Source: Zeaxanthinibacter enoshimensis (lineage in GTDB: Bacteria; Bacteroidota; Bacteroidia; Flavobacteriales; Flavobacteriaceae). Taken from it: a stretch of DNA of 64,000 bases. The stretch is from NCBI RefSeq assembly GCF_004362865.1, contig NZ_SNYI01000002.1, positions 496,001-560,000 of the forward strand, read 5' to 3'. The notes below the pieces were generated by a model. It had not been told where the DNA came from. It worked only from the letters and a program-made list of their open reading frames with translations, and made no database searches. A program made the translations under genes and the position numbers. The first letter of the stretch is position 1, and every line of letters begins with the position of its first letter. Below are positions 7,839-16,245 of the stretch, in pieces.

Positions 7839-9278
7839 ATGACTGTCCTGACATCAGCTAATTTTTACACTTTACTCAAGTCCAAATTTCCCCATGACCC
7901 TACCCCTAAACAGGATATTGCGCTTCAGAAGCTCGCGAGGTTCATCATGTCTGAGGATAAAGACCAGGTATTCCTGTTAAAAGGTTTTGCCGGAACTGGT
8001 AAAACGACCATCATAGGAGATATTGTTACTAACCTCTGGAAGACGAATAAGAAAGCGGTCCTGATGGCTCCCACAGGCAGGGCAGCAAAGGTGATGTCCG
8101 GCTACGCCAATACCCAGGCCTATACCATACACCGTAAAATATATTTCCCGAAAAAAGAACGGGGTGGGGGAGTCAAGTTTGTTTTATCTCCCAATAAGCA
8201 CCGCAACACCATATTTATAGTAGACGAGGCTTCTATGATCCCGGACACCCAGTCAGATTCCAAATTGTTCGGGAATGATTCCCTGTTAGATGACCTGATG
8301 CAATATGTCTATTCCGGGCATAAATGCAAGCTTATCCTTATCGGTGACACAGCCCAGCTACCCCCGGTGCACCTGGAGCTCAGCCCGGCATTGGACGGAG
8401 ACAGGTTGGGCTTACAGTACAATAAGGTCATAGAGCGGATGGAACTGGACGAAGTAGTAAGACAGGCACAGGATTCAGGTATCCTGGTCAATGCCACTAA
8501 CCTGCGTGAACAGCTGCAGGGACAGTTTCCCGAAGGTTTTAAATTTGATGTGGATCCTTTTAAGGATATCATCCGGTTGGTTGATGGTTACGAGATCCAG
8601 GAAGCGATAGATAGTTCGTACAGTGAGAACGGGAAAGAAGAAACGGTGTTTATTGTCCGGTCTAACAAAAGGGCTAATCTTTACAATGAACAGATCCGGA
8701 ATAAAATACTTTTCCTGGAGAACGACCTTGCTGTAGGGGACTATATGATGGTGGTAAAGAATAATTATTTCTGGCTGGACAGTAATTCCACTGCAGGTTT
8801 TATCGCGAATGGTGATATTATCGAGGTTCTCGAGATCTTTAGTATAAAGCAGCTCTTCGGGTTTACTTTTGCAGAGGTGAAGATTCAAATGGTAGATTAC
8901 CCGGAACAAAAACCATTTGAAACCGTTTTGTTGCTCGACACCATCAAAGCAGTGACCCCTTCGCTCTCTTACGAGGACCAGAACAGGCTTTACCAGGAGG
9001 TTCAGAAAGATTATGCCCATGAAAAGTCGAAGTATAAACGCTTTCTCGGGGTGAAGAATAACCGGTTCTTCAATGCACTGCAGGTTAAATTCTCTTATGC
9101 CATCACCTGCCATAAATCCCAGGGTGGGCAGTGGAATACGGTCTTTGTAGAACAGCCATATATGCCCGAAGGGCCGGATGTTTCCTTCCTGCGCTGGCTG
9201 TATACCGCAGTGACCAGGGCACGGAAACAGCTGTACCTGATCGGGTTCAAAAACGATTTTTTTGTCAACCAGGAATAG
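7839..9278 (+). CDS. RecD-like superfamily 1 DNA helicase / AAA ATPase
   Basis: A 479-residue helicase of the short RecD-like type common in Bacteroidota. Visible motifs are Walker A GFAGTGKTT (motif I), APTGRAAKVM (Ia), IVDEASM (II), GDTAQLPPV (III) and a C-terminal ITCHKSQGGQWNTVFV plus YTAVTRARKQLYLIG (motifs V and VI, UvrD_C_2-type). I chose ATG 7839 over a TTG at 7830 because the TTG is part of the -7 box. The protein probably acts as a 5'-3' DNA helicase in repair. It follows a divergent operon and is followed 27 nt later by a DUF4126 gene. Confidence 0.88.
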   Translation: MTVLTSANFYTLLKSKFPHDPTPKQDIALQKLARFIMSEDKDQVFLLKGFAGTGKTTIIGDIVTNLWKTNKKAVLMAPTGRAAKVMSGYANTQAYTIHRKIYFPKKERGGGVKFVLSPNKHRNTIFIVDEASMIPDTQSDSKLFGNDSLLDDLMQYVYSGHKCKLILIGDTAQLPPVHLELSPALDGDRLGLQYNKVIERMELDEVVRQAQDSGILVNATNLREQLQGQFPEGFKFDVDPFKDIIRLVDGYEIQEAIDSSYSENGKEETVFIVRSNKRANLYNEQIRNKILFLENDLAVGDYMMVVKNNYFWLDSNSTAGFIANGDIIEVLEIFSIKQLFGFTFAEVKIQMVDYPEQKPFETVLLLDTIKAVTPSLSYEDQNRLYQEVQKDYAHEKSKYKRFLGVKNNRFFNALQVKFSYAITCHKSQGGQWNTVFVEQPYMPEGPDVSFLRWLYTAVTRARKQLYLIGFKNDFFVNQE

Positions 9279-9305
9279 CCTATTTTAGTGTATTAGCCCA
9301 ATTAA

Positions 9306-9875
9306 ATGACCGCTGAAACCATTATCAGTATCTTTTTAGGAATAGGCCTGGCCGCATCAGTAGGATTCCGGGTATTCCTCCCATTGTTCGCATTAAGCCT
9401 GGCTGCCTACACGGGAATTTGGGAACTTAATGACAACTGGGAGTGGATCGGGAGCCTGGCTGCCCTTGTCACCCTCGGAGTGGCTACCATCCTGGAACTC
9501 GGCGCTTATTTTATTCCCTGGGTTGATAATTTACTGGATACTATCGCTGTACCATTGGCAGCTATTGCCGGTACCGCGGTAATGGTTTCTACGGTGGCAG
9601 ATCTTAACCCCGTAATTACCTGGGCCCTCGCCATTATTGCCGGAGGAGGAACCGCAACAGCGATCCGCGGCGCTTCGGCTACAGGGAGGGCAGCAACAAC
9701 GGCAACAACGGGGGGCATCGCCAACCCGGTAGTTTCCCTGATAGAAACGGTAACGGCCACGGTGATATCAGTGATCACTATTTTAGCCCCGATCCTTGGG
9801 TTTATCCTCGTGGTGGTGATACTCCTAGTGATCTTTTCTATTTACAGGAAGTTAAAACCGAAAATAAGAACTTAA
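9306..9875 (+). CDS. DUF4126 family membrane protein
   Basis: A 189-residue, Gly/Ala/Thr-rich integral membrane protein with about five hydrophobic segments and a basic C-terminus (RKLKPKIRT). The N-terminal [16 protein letters not shown] segment and the [13 protein letters not shown] repeat region match DUF4126, a family of unknown function sometimes found beside lipid or sugar genes. It lies 27 nt after the helicase and 17 nt before kdsB, so it may be part of the same transcript; nothing visible links it functionally to Kdo metabolism. Confidence 0.8.
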   Translation: MTAETIISIFLGIGLAASVGFRVFLPLFALSLAAYTGIWELNDNWEWIGSLAALVTLGVATILELGAYFIPWVDNLLDTIAVPLAAIAGTAVMVSTVADLNPVITWALAIIAGGGTATAIRGASATGRAATTATTGGIANPVVSLIETVTATVISVITILAPILGFILVVVILLVIFSIYRKLKPKIRT

Positions 9876-9892
9876 AATGCAGCAGAAATAGC

Positions 9893-10621
9893 ATGAAAAT
9901 AATAGCAATGATACCCGCCAGGTACGCGGCTTCCAGGTTTCCGGGGAAGCTGATGCAGGACCTGGCAGGAAAACCTGTCATACTTCGAACTTATGAAGCA
10001 GCCGTCAATACGGGGCTATTCAGCGAAGTCTACGTGGTAACTGACAGCGAGGTCATTTTTAAAGCCATAGAAGAAGCAGGGGGCAAAGCTTTGATGAGCA
10101 GTGCTGAGCATGCCTGTGGCAGCGACAGGATCGCAGAGGCGGTAACCCCGATGGAGGTAGATATCATTGTAAATGTACAGGGGGATGAACCCTTCACCGA
10201 TAAAGAGAGTCTGGCCGGGGTTCTGGAAGTTTTCAAGAACGATAGTTCCGGGGAGATAGATCTTGCTTCCCTGATGACACCGATCACGGACTGGGAAGAA
10301 ATCAGTAATCCCAACACCGTGAAAGTGATTGTGGATAACAGGGATTTTGCGCTTTATTTCTCCCGTTCGCCTATTCCCTATCCCAGGAACAAAGACATTC
10401 AGATAACTTATTATAAGCATAAGGGCATCTATGCCTTCCGGAAAAGTGCGCTGATGGATTTCCAGAGACTCCCAATGTTACCCCTGGAGAACGCAGAGAA
10501 GATTGAGGCAATCCGATACCTGGAATATGGTAAAAAGATAAAAATGGTAGAAACTGAGGTTACAGGAATAGAGATAGATACTCCTGAAGACCTGGAACGG
10601 GCGATAGCAGCATGGAATTAG
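9893..10621 (+). CDS. kdsB: 3-deoxy-manno-octulosonate cytidylyltransferase
   Basis: CMP-Kdo synthetase of 242 residues, activating Kdo (or 8-amino-Kdo in KdnAB organisms) for lipid A core assembly in the cytoplasm. Family motifs are [15 protein letters not shown] (nucleotide-binding loop), [20 protein letters not shown] and [11 protein letters not shown]. The length is standard. It overlaps the downstream HAD gene by 10 nt and is followed by a kdnB-like dehydrogenase, which raises the question of whether the substrate is Kdo or Kdo8N. Confidence 0.95.
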   Translation: MKIIAMIPARYAASRFPGKLMQDLAGKPVILRTYEAAVNTGLFSEVYVVTDSEVIFKAIEEAGGKALMSSAEHACGSDRIAEAVTPMEVDIIVNVQGDEPFTDKESLAGVLEVFKNDSSGEIDLASLMTPITDWEEISNPNTVKVIVDNRDFALYFSRSPIPYPRNKDIQITYYKHKGIYAFRKSALMDFQRLPMLPLENAEKIEAIRYLEYGKKIKMVETEVTGIEIDTPEDLERAIAAWN

Positions 10622-11313
10622 ATTTCAGTAAAATTAAAGTGATCGGTTTTGATGCCGACGACACCTTGTGGGTGAATGAAACCTACTTCAGGGAGACCGA
10701 AGAGGAATTCGCCAAATTACTCGATCATTATGAAACTCCGAATAAAATAGACCAGGAACTCTTCAGGATGGAGATGCGAAACCTTGATATCTATGGATAC
10801 GGGATCAAAGGTTTTGTGCTTTCCATGATAGAATCGGCCCTGGAATTGTCTAATCAGAAGGTGTCCCAGGCAACCATTGCCAAGATCCTGGATCTTGGAA
10901 AGAAAATGATCTCGCACCCGGTAGAGCTGATCGATGGCGTCCCGGAGGTCCTGGAACAATTAAAGGATAACTACCGGCTGATCGTCCTGACCAAGGGTGA
11001 CCTGCTGGACCAGGAGCGGAAACTGGAACGTTCCGGCCTGTCTGCCTACTTTCACCATGTCGAGGTCCTCAGTGACAAGAAAGAAGTGAATTACCAGCAT
11101 TTACTGGAACACCTGGAGATACCGATCGAGGAATTCCTGATGATCGGAAATTCCTTGAAATCGGATGTGCTCCCTATACTTAACCTTGGGGGAATGGCGG
11201 TACATGTGCCTTTCCATACTACCTGGGCCCACGAGGAGGTGCCGGTGGAGGAACAGACCAATGACCATCTTACCCTGAGCAGGATTACCGATATTGTGAA
11301 ATATTTGAATTGA
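10612..11313 (+). CDS. HAD-superfamily phosphatase
   Basis: A 233-residue HAD hydrolase. Motif I is FDADDTLW with an Asp pair, motif II LTKGD, motif III Lys in SDKKEVNY, and motif [10 protein letters not shown]. The alpha-helical cap is of the class I type, resembling YjjG-like nucleotidases more than KdsC, which lacks such a cap. Position between kdsB and a kdnB-like gene (10-nt overlap and 4-nt gap) suggests co-expression, but the substrate cannot be read from sequence. Confidence 0.85.
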   Translation: MELDFSKIKVIGFDADDTLWVNETYFRETEEEFAKLLDHYETPNKIDQELFRMEMRNLDIYGYGIKGFVLSMIESALELSNQKVSQATIAKILDLGKKMISHPVELIDGVPEVLEQLKDNYRLIVLTKGDLLDQERKLERSGLSAYFHHVEVLSDKKEVNYQHLLEHLEIPIEEFLMIGNSLKSDVLPILNLGGMAVHVPFHTTWAHEEVPVEEQTNDHLTLSRITDIVKYLN

Positions 11314-11317
11314 CCAG

Positions 11318-12445
11318 ATGCAGCTGAAAAAAGAAACAAGCTTGAAGAACCAAATAAAGGACAACCTGACCAAATACCGGAATTTTCCCATGGTACCCAG
11401 GGTTATCTACGGTCCCGGCAGTTTTGGGCAACTGGGAGAAATCTTAATGCCCCACCGCAAGAGTTCTGATGCACCCATAATCTTCCTTGTGGACGATGTC
11501 TTCGAGGGCCGGGAACTTGCTGAACGGGTCCCGCTGATGTTCGATGACCAGCTGATCTTTATCTCGGCCGATGAGGAACCCAAAACGGAACAAGTGGATG
11601 TCCTGGTACAGAAATTGCTCTCGGATCACAATGACCTTCCATCCGGAATCGTAGGGATAGGTGGGGGAACCTTGTTGGATCTTGCAAAAGCGGTTGCCAT
11701 AATGCTGACCAATAATGGTCCTGCCTCGGATTACCAGGGCTGGGACCTCGTTAAGAAACCTGCATTATACCACGTGGGTATACCCACGATAAGTGGTACA
11801 GGAGCCGAAGTTTCACGTACTACTGTATTGCTGGGACCCCACAAGAAACTGGGGATCAATTCGGACTATACCCCTTTTGACCAGGTGGTTCTGGATCCTG
11901 ACCTTACCCTGGGGGTTCCTGCAGATCAATGGTTTTATACGGGGATGGATTGCTACATACATTGCGTGGAATCCCTGAACGGCACCTTCCTGAATGCCTT
12001 TAGCCAGAGTTACGGGGAAAAAGCCCTGGACCTTTGCAAGGAGGTATTTCTGGAGGATCTGCCGGAAGATGAATCCAGGGAGAAACTTATGATGGCATCC
12101 TGGCATGGCGGTATGAGTATTGCCTATTCGCAGGTAGGGGTAGCGCATGCGATGAGCTATGGCCTCTCTTACGTCCTGGGAACAAAGCACGGAATCGGGA
12201 ATTGCCTGGTTTTTCAGCACCTGGACGAATTTTACCCGGAGGGGGTAAAATTATTCAGACAGATGCAGCATAAGCACAACATTCATTTACCCGAAGGTAT
12301 TTGCGCATCCTTGTCTGACGAGCAAATGGATACAATGGTCAATGTTGCACTCGGTTTGGAACCCCTGTGGCAAAATGCCCTGGGACCTGAATGGAGGCAG
12401 ATCATGACACCCTCTCGCCTGAAAGCCTTATACGAAAAGATCTGA
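11318..12445 (+). CDS. kdnB: Iron-containing dehydrogenase resembling Kdo 8-oxidase KdnB
   Basis: A 375-residue iron-containing alcohol dehydrogenase. The nucleotide loop is GIGGGTLLDLAKAV, and ligands are visible as MDCYIHCVES (Asp and His), GVAHAMSYGL and KHGIGNCL (two His). The segments SDYQGWDLVKKPA and PTISGTGAEVSRT resemble KdnB of Shewanella, which oxidises the C8 hydroxyl of Kdo before transamination by KdnA to give 8-amino-Kdo. Sharing an operon with kdsB supports this. No kdnA-type aminotransferase is in the window, so either it lies elsewhere or the enzyme serves another purpose. Other iron ADH functions remain possible. Confidence 0.68.
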   Translation: MQLKKETSLKNQIKDNLTKYRNFPMVPRVIYGPGSFGQLGEILMPHRKSSDAPIIFLVDDVFEGRELAERVPLMFDDQLIFISADEEPKTEQVDVLVQKLLSDHNDLPSGIVGIGGGTLLDLAKAVAIMLTNNGPASDYQGWDLVKKPALYHVGIPTISGTGAEVSRTTVLLGPHKKLGINSDYTPFDQVVLDPDLTLGVPADQWFYTGMDCYIHCVESLNGTFLNAFSQSYGEKALDLCKEVFLEDLPEDESREKLMMASWHGGMSIAYSQVGVAHAMSYGLSYVLGTKHGIGNCLVFQHLDEFYPEGVKLFRQMQHKHNIHLPEGICASLSDEQMDTMVNVALGLEPLWQNALGPEWRQIMTPSRLKALYEKI

Positions 12446-12487
12446 TCTTCCGGGATCACCGTAGTAGCCATCTATAAAATTTTCAGA

Positions 12488-13024
12488 GTGCATAAACTTG
12501 CAGAATTTCTCTTTTACGATCTTATGGGCTGGAAGTTTTCCGGCACCATGCCGCAGTTAAAGAAGTGCGTATTTATTGTCGCTCCCCATACCAGCAACTT
12601 TGATTTTATAATGGGGTTGATCGTGAGGGAAGTATTACAGATGAAGATCAATTATATAGGGAAACACAGCTTGTTCCGACCTCCCTGGGGCTGGTTTTTC
12701 AGGAAAACAGGCGGAGCTCCCATTGATCGGGGTAAAAGCAGTGACACGGTAAAAGCAACTGCGAAGATCTTTGAGGAACGAGAAGAGTTCCGGCTTGCCC
12801 TGTCTCCCGAAGGCACCCGCAAGAAGGTAAAACAGTGGAAGACCGGGTTCTACTATATCGCTCTCACCGCAGGAGTACCCATCGTCATGGTCGCCTTTGA
12901 TTTCGGTAAGAAAGAGGTGAAAATCTCCCAGCCGTTAATTCCTTCCGGGGATATTGAAACCGACTTTATAACTATCCGCAAATTTTATGAGGGGGTCGTT
13001 GGCAAGGTAGCTGCCAGAAGCTAA
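12488..13024 (+). CDS. 1-acyl-sn-glycerol-3-phosphate acyltransferase-like protein
   Basis: A 178-residue PlsC-fold acyltransferase. The catalytic block is APHTSNFDF (HX4D, with T-S-N-F between), followed by GGAPIDRG and LSPEGTRKK, the acyltransferase motifs II and III. It is at the short end of the family and has no clear membrane span. The start is GTG at 12488, preceding HKLAEFLFYDLMGWKFSG; the family usually has a short N-terminal helix ending in GWKxxG, so a later ATG at 12524 would cut into it. It follows kdnB by 42 nt and probably acts in phospholipid or lipid modification. Confidence 0.85.
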   Translation: MHKLAEFLFYDLMGWKFSGTMPQLKKCVFIVAPHTSNFDFIMGLIVREVLQMKINYIGKHSLFRPPWGWFFRKTGGAPIDRGKSSDTVKATAKIFEEREEFRLALSPEGTRKKVKQWKTGFYYIALTAGVPIVMVAFDFGKKEVKISQPLIPSGDIETDFITIRKFYEGVVGKVAARS

Positions 13025-13277
13025 TTCCTTTATAAGGCACCCGAGTAAATTTGTTGCTAATTATCTATGCTCCAAACGCTCTGTAATATCAAAAAATGAG
13101 CCTATTAATAAGGTCTTTAGCCTGATTCTTAATAAATTTGTAGTATATTTTACATCGAAAGCTGCGAAAATAATTACGGTTGCTGTAGAATTATTTCAGG
13201 CTTATCTGTTATCTGTAGATGAGCCACTAGCTTAACGCTATTCCCCCAAGGATACAGTTTAATGATTGACGTTTTCA

Positions 13278-13520
13278 ATGATTCAGAATACTTGTAAACT
13301 GGAAGGGGGATCAATTGCCTGTTGGGATAACAGGGTAGACACAGATAGCACGGTTCTCTTCCTCTATGGTAATTCCATTGATACACTGGCTTGTGAAAAC
13401 CAGATCCGATCGAACAAATTTGATTCTTTCCATGTGCTGTCACCCGACCTTCCGGGCCACGGCCACTCATTCTTGCAGGAATACTCCGTTAATTACGACT
13501 TAAAACCCGGAAATATTTAA
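13278..13520 (+). pseudogene. Truncated alpha/beta-hydrolase remnant
   Basis: From ATG 13278 the frame encodes 80 residues beginning MIQNTCKLEGGSIACWD and containing VLFLYGNS (oxyanion loop, HGNS-type) and FHVLSPDLPGHGHS. These are the strand-3 and strand-4 elements of alpha/beta hydrolases, in the right order and spacing, but the frame stops before the nucleophile elbow GxSxG, lid and His. I see no continuation in other frames before the next gene starts at 13563. It is therefore probably a decayed gene cut by a deletion, although a small functional peptide cannot be excluded. A -7-like TAAATTTG at 13133-13140 is the nearest candidate promoter. The flanking stretch 13025-13277 holds nothing else recognisable. 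Confidence 0.5.
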
Positions 13521-13562
13521 TTCTTGCTTATCTGCATATTTACAAACACTGAGTACAAGATT

Positions 13563-14309
13563 ATGGACAAAATAGCAGCAGGAGTATTAGACTTTTTTAA
13601 GGAAGCGAGACTTGGCCGGGAAACCGGAGTTACCATTGGTAGTGATTTAAGCTGGATCGATACATTCCCGTTGGTACGGGGAAAACAAGCAATTTACATT
13701 GTAGACTGGGAAAAGGCACAGATCACCTTCGGTAGGGGGATCGGTGAATTACTGGGGTACGATGCAGGGGAAAATTTTGACCTGAATAAAGTGCTCCAGC
13801 AATATCATCCCGATGATGCGACCTTCGTGCAAAGAATTATAAAAGGCATAGTGACGCACTGCAGCCAGCACAACAGTTCGGACTGTAACGAATACCTGCG
13901 CCTAACCTACAGGTTGCAAAAAGCAGATGGTAGCTATATCAAGGTATTACGACAATCTACGGTACACGAAATAAACGGGAATGGGCAGATGGTAAGTAAT
14001 GTCTCATTCCTCAGCGACATATCTTTTATTTCTAATAATAACAAGGTAGAATGGGATGTCTATGCCAATAATTTTGACACCAAGGAACTGCGAGAGATGG
14101 TCTACAAAGAATTTGTAAATTTCTTTACAAGGCGGGAGCTCGAAGTTATAGCACAGATATCCAAAGGTGAGACCAATGCCCAGATCGCCGATTCACTGAA
14201 TATAAGTAAGCACACGGTAAGTACACACCGGAAAAATATACTGGCCAAAAGTCATTGTTCCAATGCGGCTGATCTCCTGGCTTTCTGTAAGGGTAATGGT
14301 ATCCTCTGA
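13563..14309 (+). CDS. PAS-domain LuxR-type transcriptional regulator
   Basis: I start at ATG 13563 (MDKIAAGVL); the frame is open from 13524 but only with a TTG. The 248-residue protein has a PAS-like fold in the first two thirds (QAIYIVDWEKAQITFGRGIGELLGYD and RLTYRLQKADGSYIKV) and a C-terminal LuxR helix-turn-helix (FTRRELEVIAQISKGETNAQ, then IADSLNISKHTVSTHRKNIL). No receiver domain is present, so it is a one-component sensor of an unknown small ligand or redox cue. It lies beside an alpha/beta-hydrolase remnant and converges on a LytTR response regulator. Target genes are unknown. Confidence 0.85.
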   Translation: MDKIAAGVLDFFKEARLGRETGVTIGSDLSWIDTFPLVRGKQAIYIVDWEKAQITFGRGIGELLGYDAGENFDLNKVLQQYHPDDATFVQRIIKGIVTHCSQHNSSDCNEYLRLTYRLQKADGSYIKVLRQSTVHEINGNGQMVSNVSFLSDISFISNNNKVEWDVYANNFDTKELREMVYKEFVNFFTRRELEVIAQISKGETNAQIADSLNISKHTVSTHRKNILAKSHCSNAADLLAFCKGNGIL

Positions 14310-14320
14310 CGAAACGGTGT

Positions 14321-15016
14321 TCACATGTTTTTCAGGGCTTCATCCAGGGCCCCTTTCCTTCTCCTGCTCAGGGGTAGTTTGTGACCTTTAATTTCGATTA
14401 CATTGTTATTGTACCGTTCTATTTTTACCAGGTTAACAATAAATGATTTATGTACCCGTAAGAACTGGTCTTCCGGTAATTCTTTTTCAAAAGCTTTCAG
14501 GCTGGATAACACCATGAACCTGGTATTAGAGGTTACAAGCCGGATATAATCCCCCATGGCTTCTACCCATTCTATGCTGTCACAATTGATCCGGGTATTT
14601 TTTTTGTAATCGGTCTTTACAGTAATGTAATTATCATCGGTTTCACTGGGAATGGTATAGCGCAGCTGGGTCTGAGCCCTTTGCACACTTATAGACAATC
14701 GTTCTGGCAGTACGGGTTTCTGAAGAAAATCGATGACTTCGTAATCAAATGCTTTCAAGGCATGTTTACCATGGGCACTGATAATGATGACCAGGGGTGG
14801 GTTCTTAAGTCGATCAAGCAATTGGAAACCGGTCATACCGGGCATTTCTATATCCAGGAAAACAAGGTCAACCTCGTTTTTTTTCAAGTAAGTACGCGCC
14901 TCTTTAGGGTCGGCAAAAGTCTGAATAAGTTGCAGGGCTGGTTGCCTGTTCAGCAGTTTAGAGATAGCTTCCCGGTGTGTGATAGAATCGTCTACAAGGA
15001 TACAACTCAGTTGCAT
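14321..15016 (-). CDS. LytTR-family response regulator (orphan)
   Basis: A 231-residue protein with an N-terminal receiver (MQLSCILVDDSITHREAISK, phospho-acceptor Asp in LVFLDIEMPG, Lys in FLQKPV) and a C-terminal LytTR DNA-binding domain (INCDSIEWVEAMGDYIRLVT and FLRVHKSFIVN). No histidine kinase is adjacent, so its partner lies elsewhere. Its promoter contains TATCTTTG at 15035-15042 (minus), with an inverted repeat ACCCCCT/AGGGGGT at 15052-15080 where the -33 element would be, which suggests autoregulation or activation there. It converges with the PAS-LuxR gene with 11 bp between stops. Confidence 0.92.
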   Translation of the reverse strand: MQLSCILVDDSITHREAISKLLNRQPALQLIQTFADPKEARTYLKKNEVDLVFLDIEMPGMTGFQLLDRLKNPPLVIIISAHGKHALKAFDYEVIDFLQKPVLPERLSISVQRAQTQLRYTIPSETDDNYITVKTDYKKNTRINCDSIEWVEAMGDYIRLVTSNTRFMVLSSLKAFEKELPEDQFLRVHKSFIVNLVKIERYNNNVIEIKGHKLPLSRRRKGALDEALKNM

Positions 15017-15034
15017 ATTTCATGGTTAGTTCAC

Positions 15035-15080
15035 CAAAGATAACCATGTTAACCCCCTTAGGTAATACCCTTGAGGGGGT
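15035..15080 (-). promoter_or_regulatory. LytTR regulator promoter with inverted repeat in the -33 region
   Basis: On the minus strand, TATCTTTG (15035-15042) is a perfect -7 box giving a predicted start near 15030. No TTTG exists upstream; instead ACCCCCT (15052-15058) and AGGGGGT (15074-15080) form a 7-bp inverted repeat spaced by 15. It could alternatively be the terminator of yebC, but it lacks a T run. Confidence 0.45.
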
Positions 15081-15150
15081 ATATGTATAAATGGTATGAT
15101 TTCCTTCCTGTGACGTTGAAATTCACTGACGAACAGGGATAGCAAAATAG

Positions 15151-15861
15151 CTATTCCTTCATGGTGTGGTATACATTCTGTACGTCATCATCCTCTTCGA
15201 TCTTTTCCAGTAACTTTTCCACGTCTTCGGCTTCTTCTTCCGTCAGTTCTTTAGTTACCTGTGGGATACGTTCAAAATCGGACGAGAGTATCTCTATACC
15301 CCTGGATTCCAATTCCTTCTGAATAGCGCCAAAACTTTCGAAAGGTCCGTAAATAAGCATATCCTCCCCATCAACGAATACCTCTTCTGCACCGTAATCG
15401 ATCAGGTCGAGCTCCAGCTCTTCAGGATCCAGGCCTTCGGCTTTAATCCGGAAATTGCAGGTGTGATCAAACATGAATTCTACCGAACCTGAAGTTCCCA
15501 GGCTCCCGTTGCATTTATTGAAATAACTGCGGATGTTGGCGACGGTACGTGTATTATTATCTGTCGCAGTCTCTATCAGTACTGCTATCCCATGGGGGGC
15601 GTAACCTTCAAACAACACTTGTTTATAGTCGCCCTGGGATTTATCAGAAGCCCTTTTGATCGCCCGTTCAATGTTGTCCTTGGGCATATTGACCGCTTTG
15701 GCATTCTGAATGACCACCCGAAGCCTGGAATTGGTATCCGGGTCGGGGCCTCCCTCTTTGACCGCCATGACGATATCCTTGCCAATTCGAGTAAACGCTT
15801 TGGACATGGCCGACCAGCGTTTCATTTTTCGTGCTTTCCTGAATTCAAATGCTCTTCCCAT
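15151..15861 (-). CDS. yebC: YebC/PmpR family protein
   Basis: A 236-residue member of the YebC/PmpR family, DNA- or ribosome-associated proteins now linked to easing translation of proline stretches as well as to transcription control. It begins MGRAFEFRKARKMKRWSAMS, then the family signature KAFTRIGKDIVMAVKEGGPD and NMPKDNIERAIKRA. Length is normal. It is preceded by a strong promoter (TTTG at 15916-15919 and TAAATTTG at 15888-15895 on the minus strand) with a short 22-nt leader, so it is transcribed independently of the pterin dehydratase upstream. Confidence 0.93.
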   Translation of the reverse strand: MGRAFEFRKARKMKRWSAMSKAFTRIGKDIVMAVKEGGPDPDTNSRLRVVIQNAKAVNMPKDNIERAIKRASDKSQGDYKQVLFEGYAPHGIAVLIETATDNNTRTVANIRSYFNKCNGSLGTSGSVEFMFDHTCNFRIKAEGLDPEELELDLIDYGAEEVFVDGEDMLIYGPFESFGAIQKELESRGIEILSSDFERIPQVTKELTEEEAEDVEKLLEKIEEDDDVQNVYHTMKE

Positions 15862-15887
15862 AGCTTAATTTAGCTGTATAATGCCAG

Positions 15888-15919
15888 CAAATTTAGTACT
15901 TTTTAAAATCGACGCAAAT
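15888..15919 (-). promoter_or_regulatory. yebC promoter
   Basis: Minus strand: -33 TTTG at 15916-15919, 20-nt spacer, -7 TAAATTTG at 15888-15895, a good match to the Bacteroidota consensus. The predicted start is near 15883, 22 nt before the yebC ATG. It lies just downstream of the pterin dehydratase gene. Confidence 0.6.
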
Positions 15920-15927
15920 ACTGGATA

Positions 15928-16221
15928 CTACTTGCTGTCTTCATGTATGATCTGCCATATGCTATGCGCCAGGCGGAAATCTTTTTCCGTAATTCCATTG
16001 GCGTCATGGGTATTTAAACGAATGGTCAGGTTGTTGTACACATTGGTCCAGTCCGGGTGGTGTCCCTGGGCCTCGCATTCAAATGCAATAAGGGTCATTT
16101 TTGAGAAAGCTTCCCGAAAATCTGCAAATTGGAAAGAGGTTTCTATAGCGCCGTCCTTGTAGACCCAGCCTTCCATTTTGTCCAGGCGTTCTTCTATAGT
16201 TCGTTCGTTGAGTTTTTCCAT
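15928..16221 (-). CDS. phhB: 4a-hydroxytetrahydrobiopterin dehydratase
   Basis: A 97-residue pterin-4a-carbinolamine dehydratase. The signature is EAQGHHPDW, with the active-site His pair, followed by a conserved NxxxxRLNTHDANGITEKDFRLA. It recycles the pterin cofactor of aromatic amino-acid hydroxylases such as PhhA, or acts in molybdopterin-related steps. No phenylalanine hydroxylase gene is in the window. It lies 24 nt after the flavodoxin-like reductase gene on the same strand, so the two are probably co-transcribed; that pairing has no obvious meaning. Confidence 0.92.
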   Translation of the reverse strand: MEKLNERTIEERLDKMEGWVYKDGAIETSFQFADFREAFSKMTLIAFECEAQGHHPDWTNVYNNLTIRLNTHDANGITEKDFRLAHSIWQIIHEDSK

Positions 16222-16245
16222 AATACTTTACATTTAATATTGTTA

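Noticed and set aside
13174-13470. A 98-codon minus-strand frame opposite the hydrolase remnant
   Set aside because: No recognisable motifs, and the plus strand shows hydrolase signatures.
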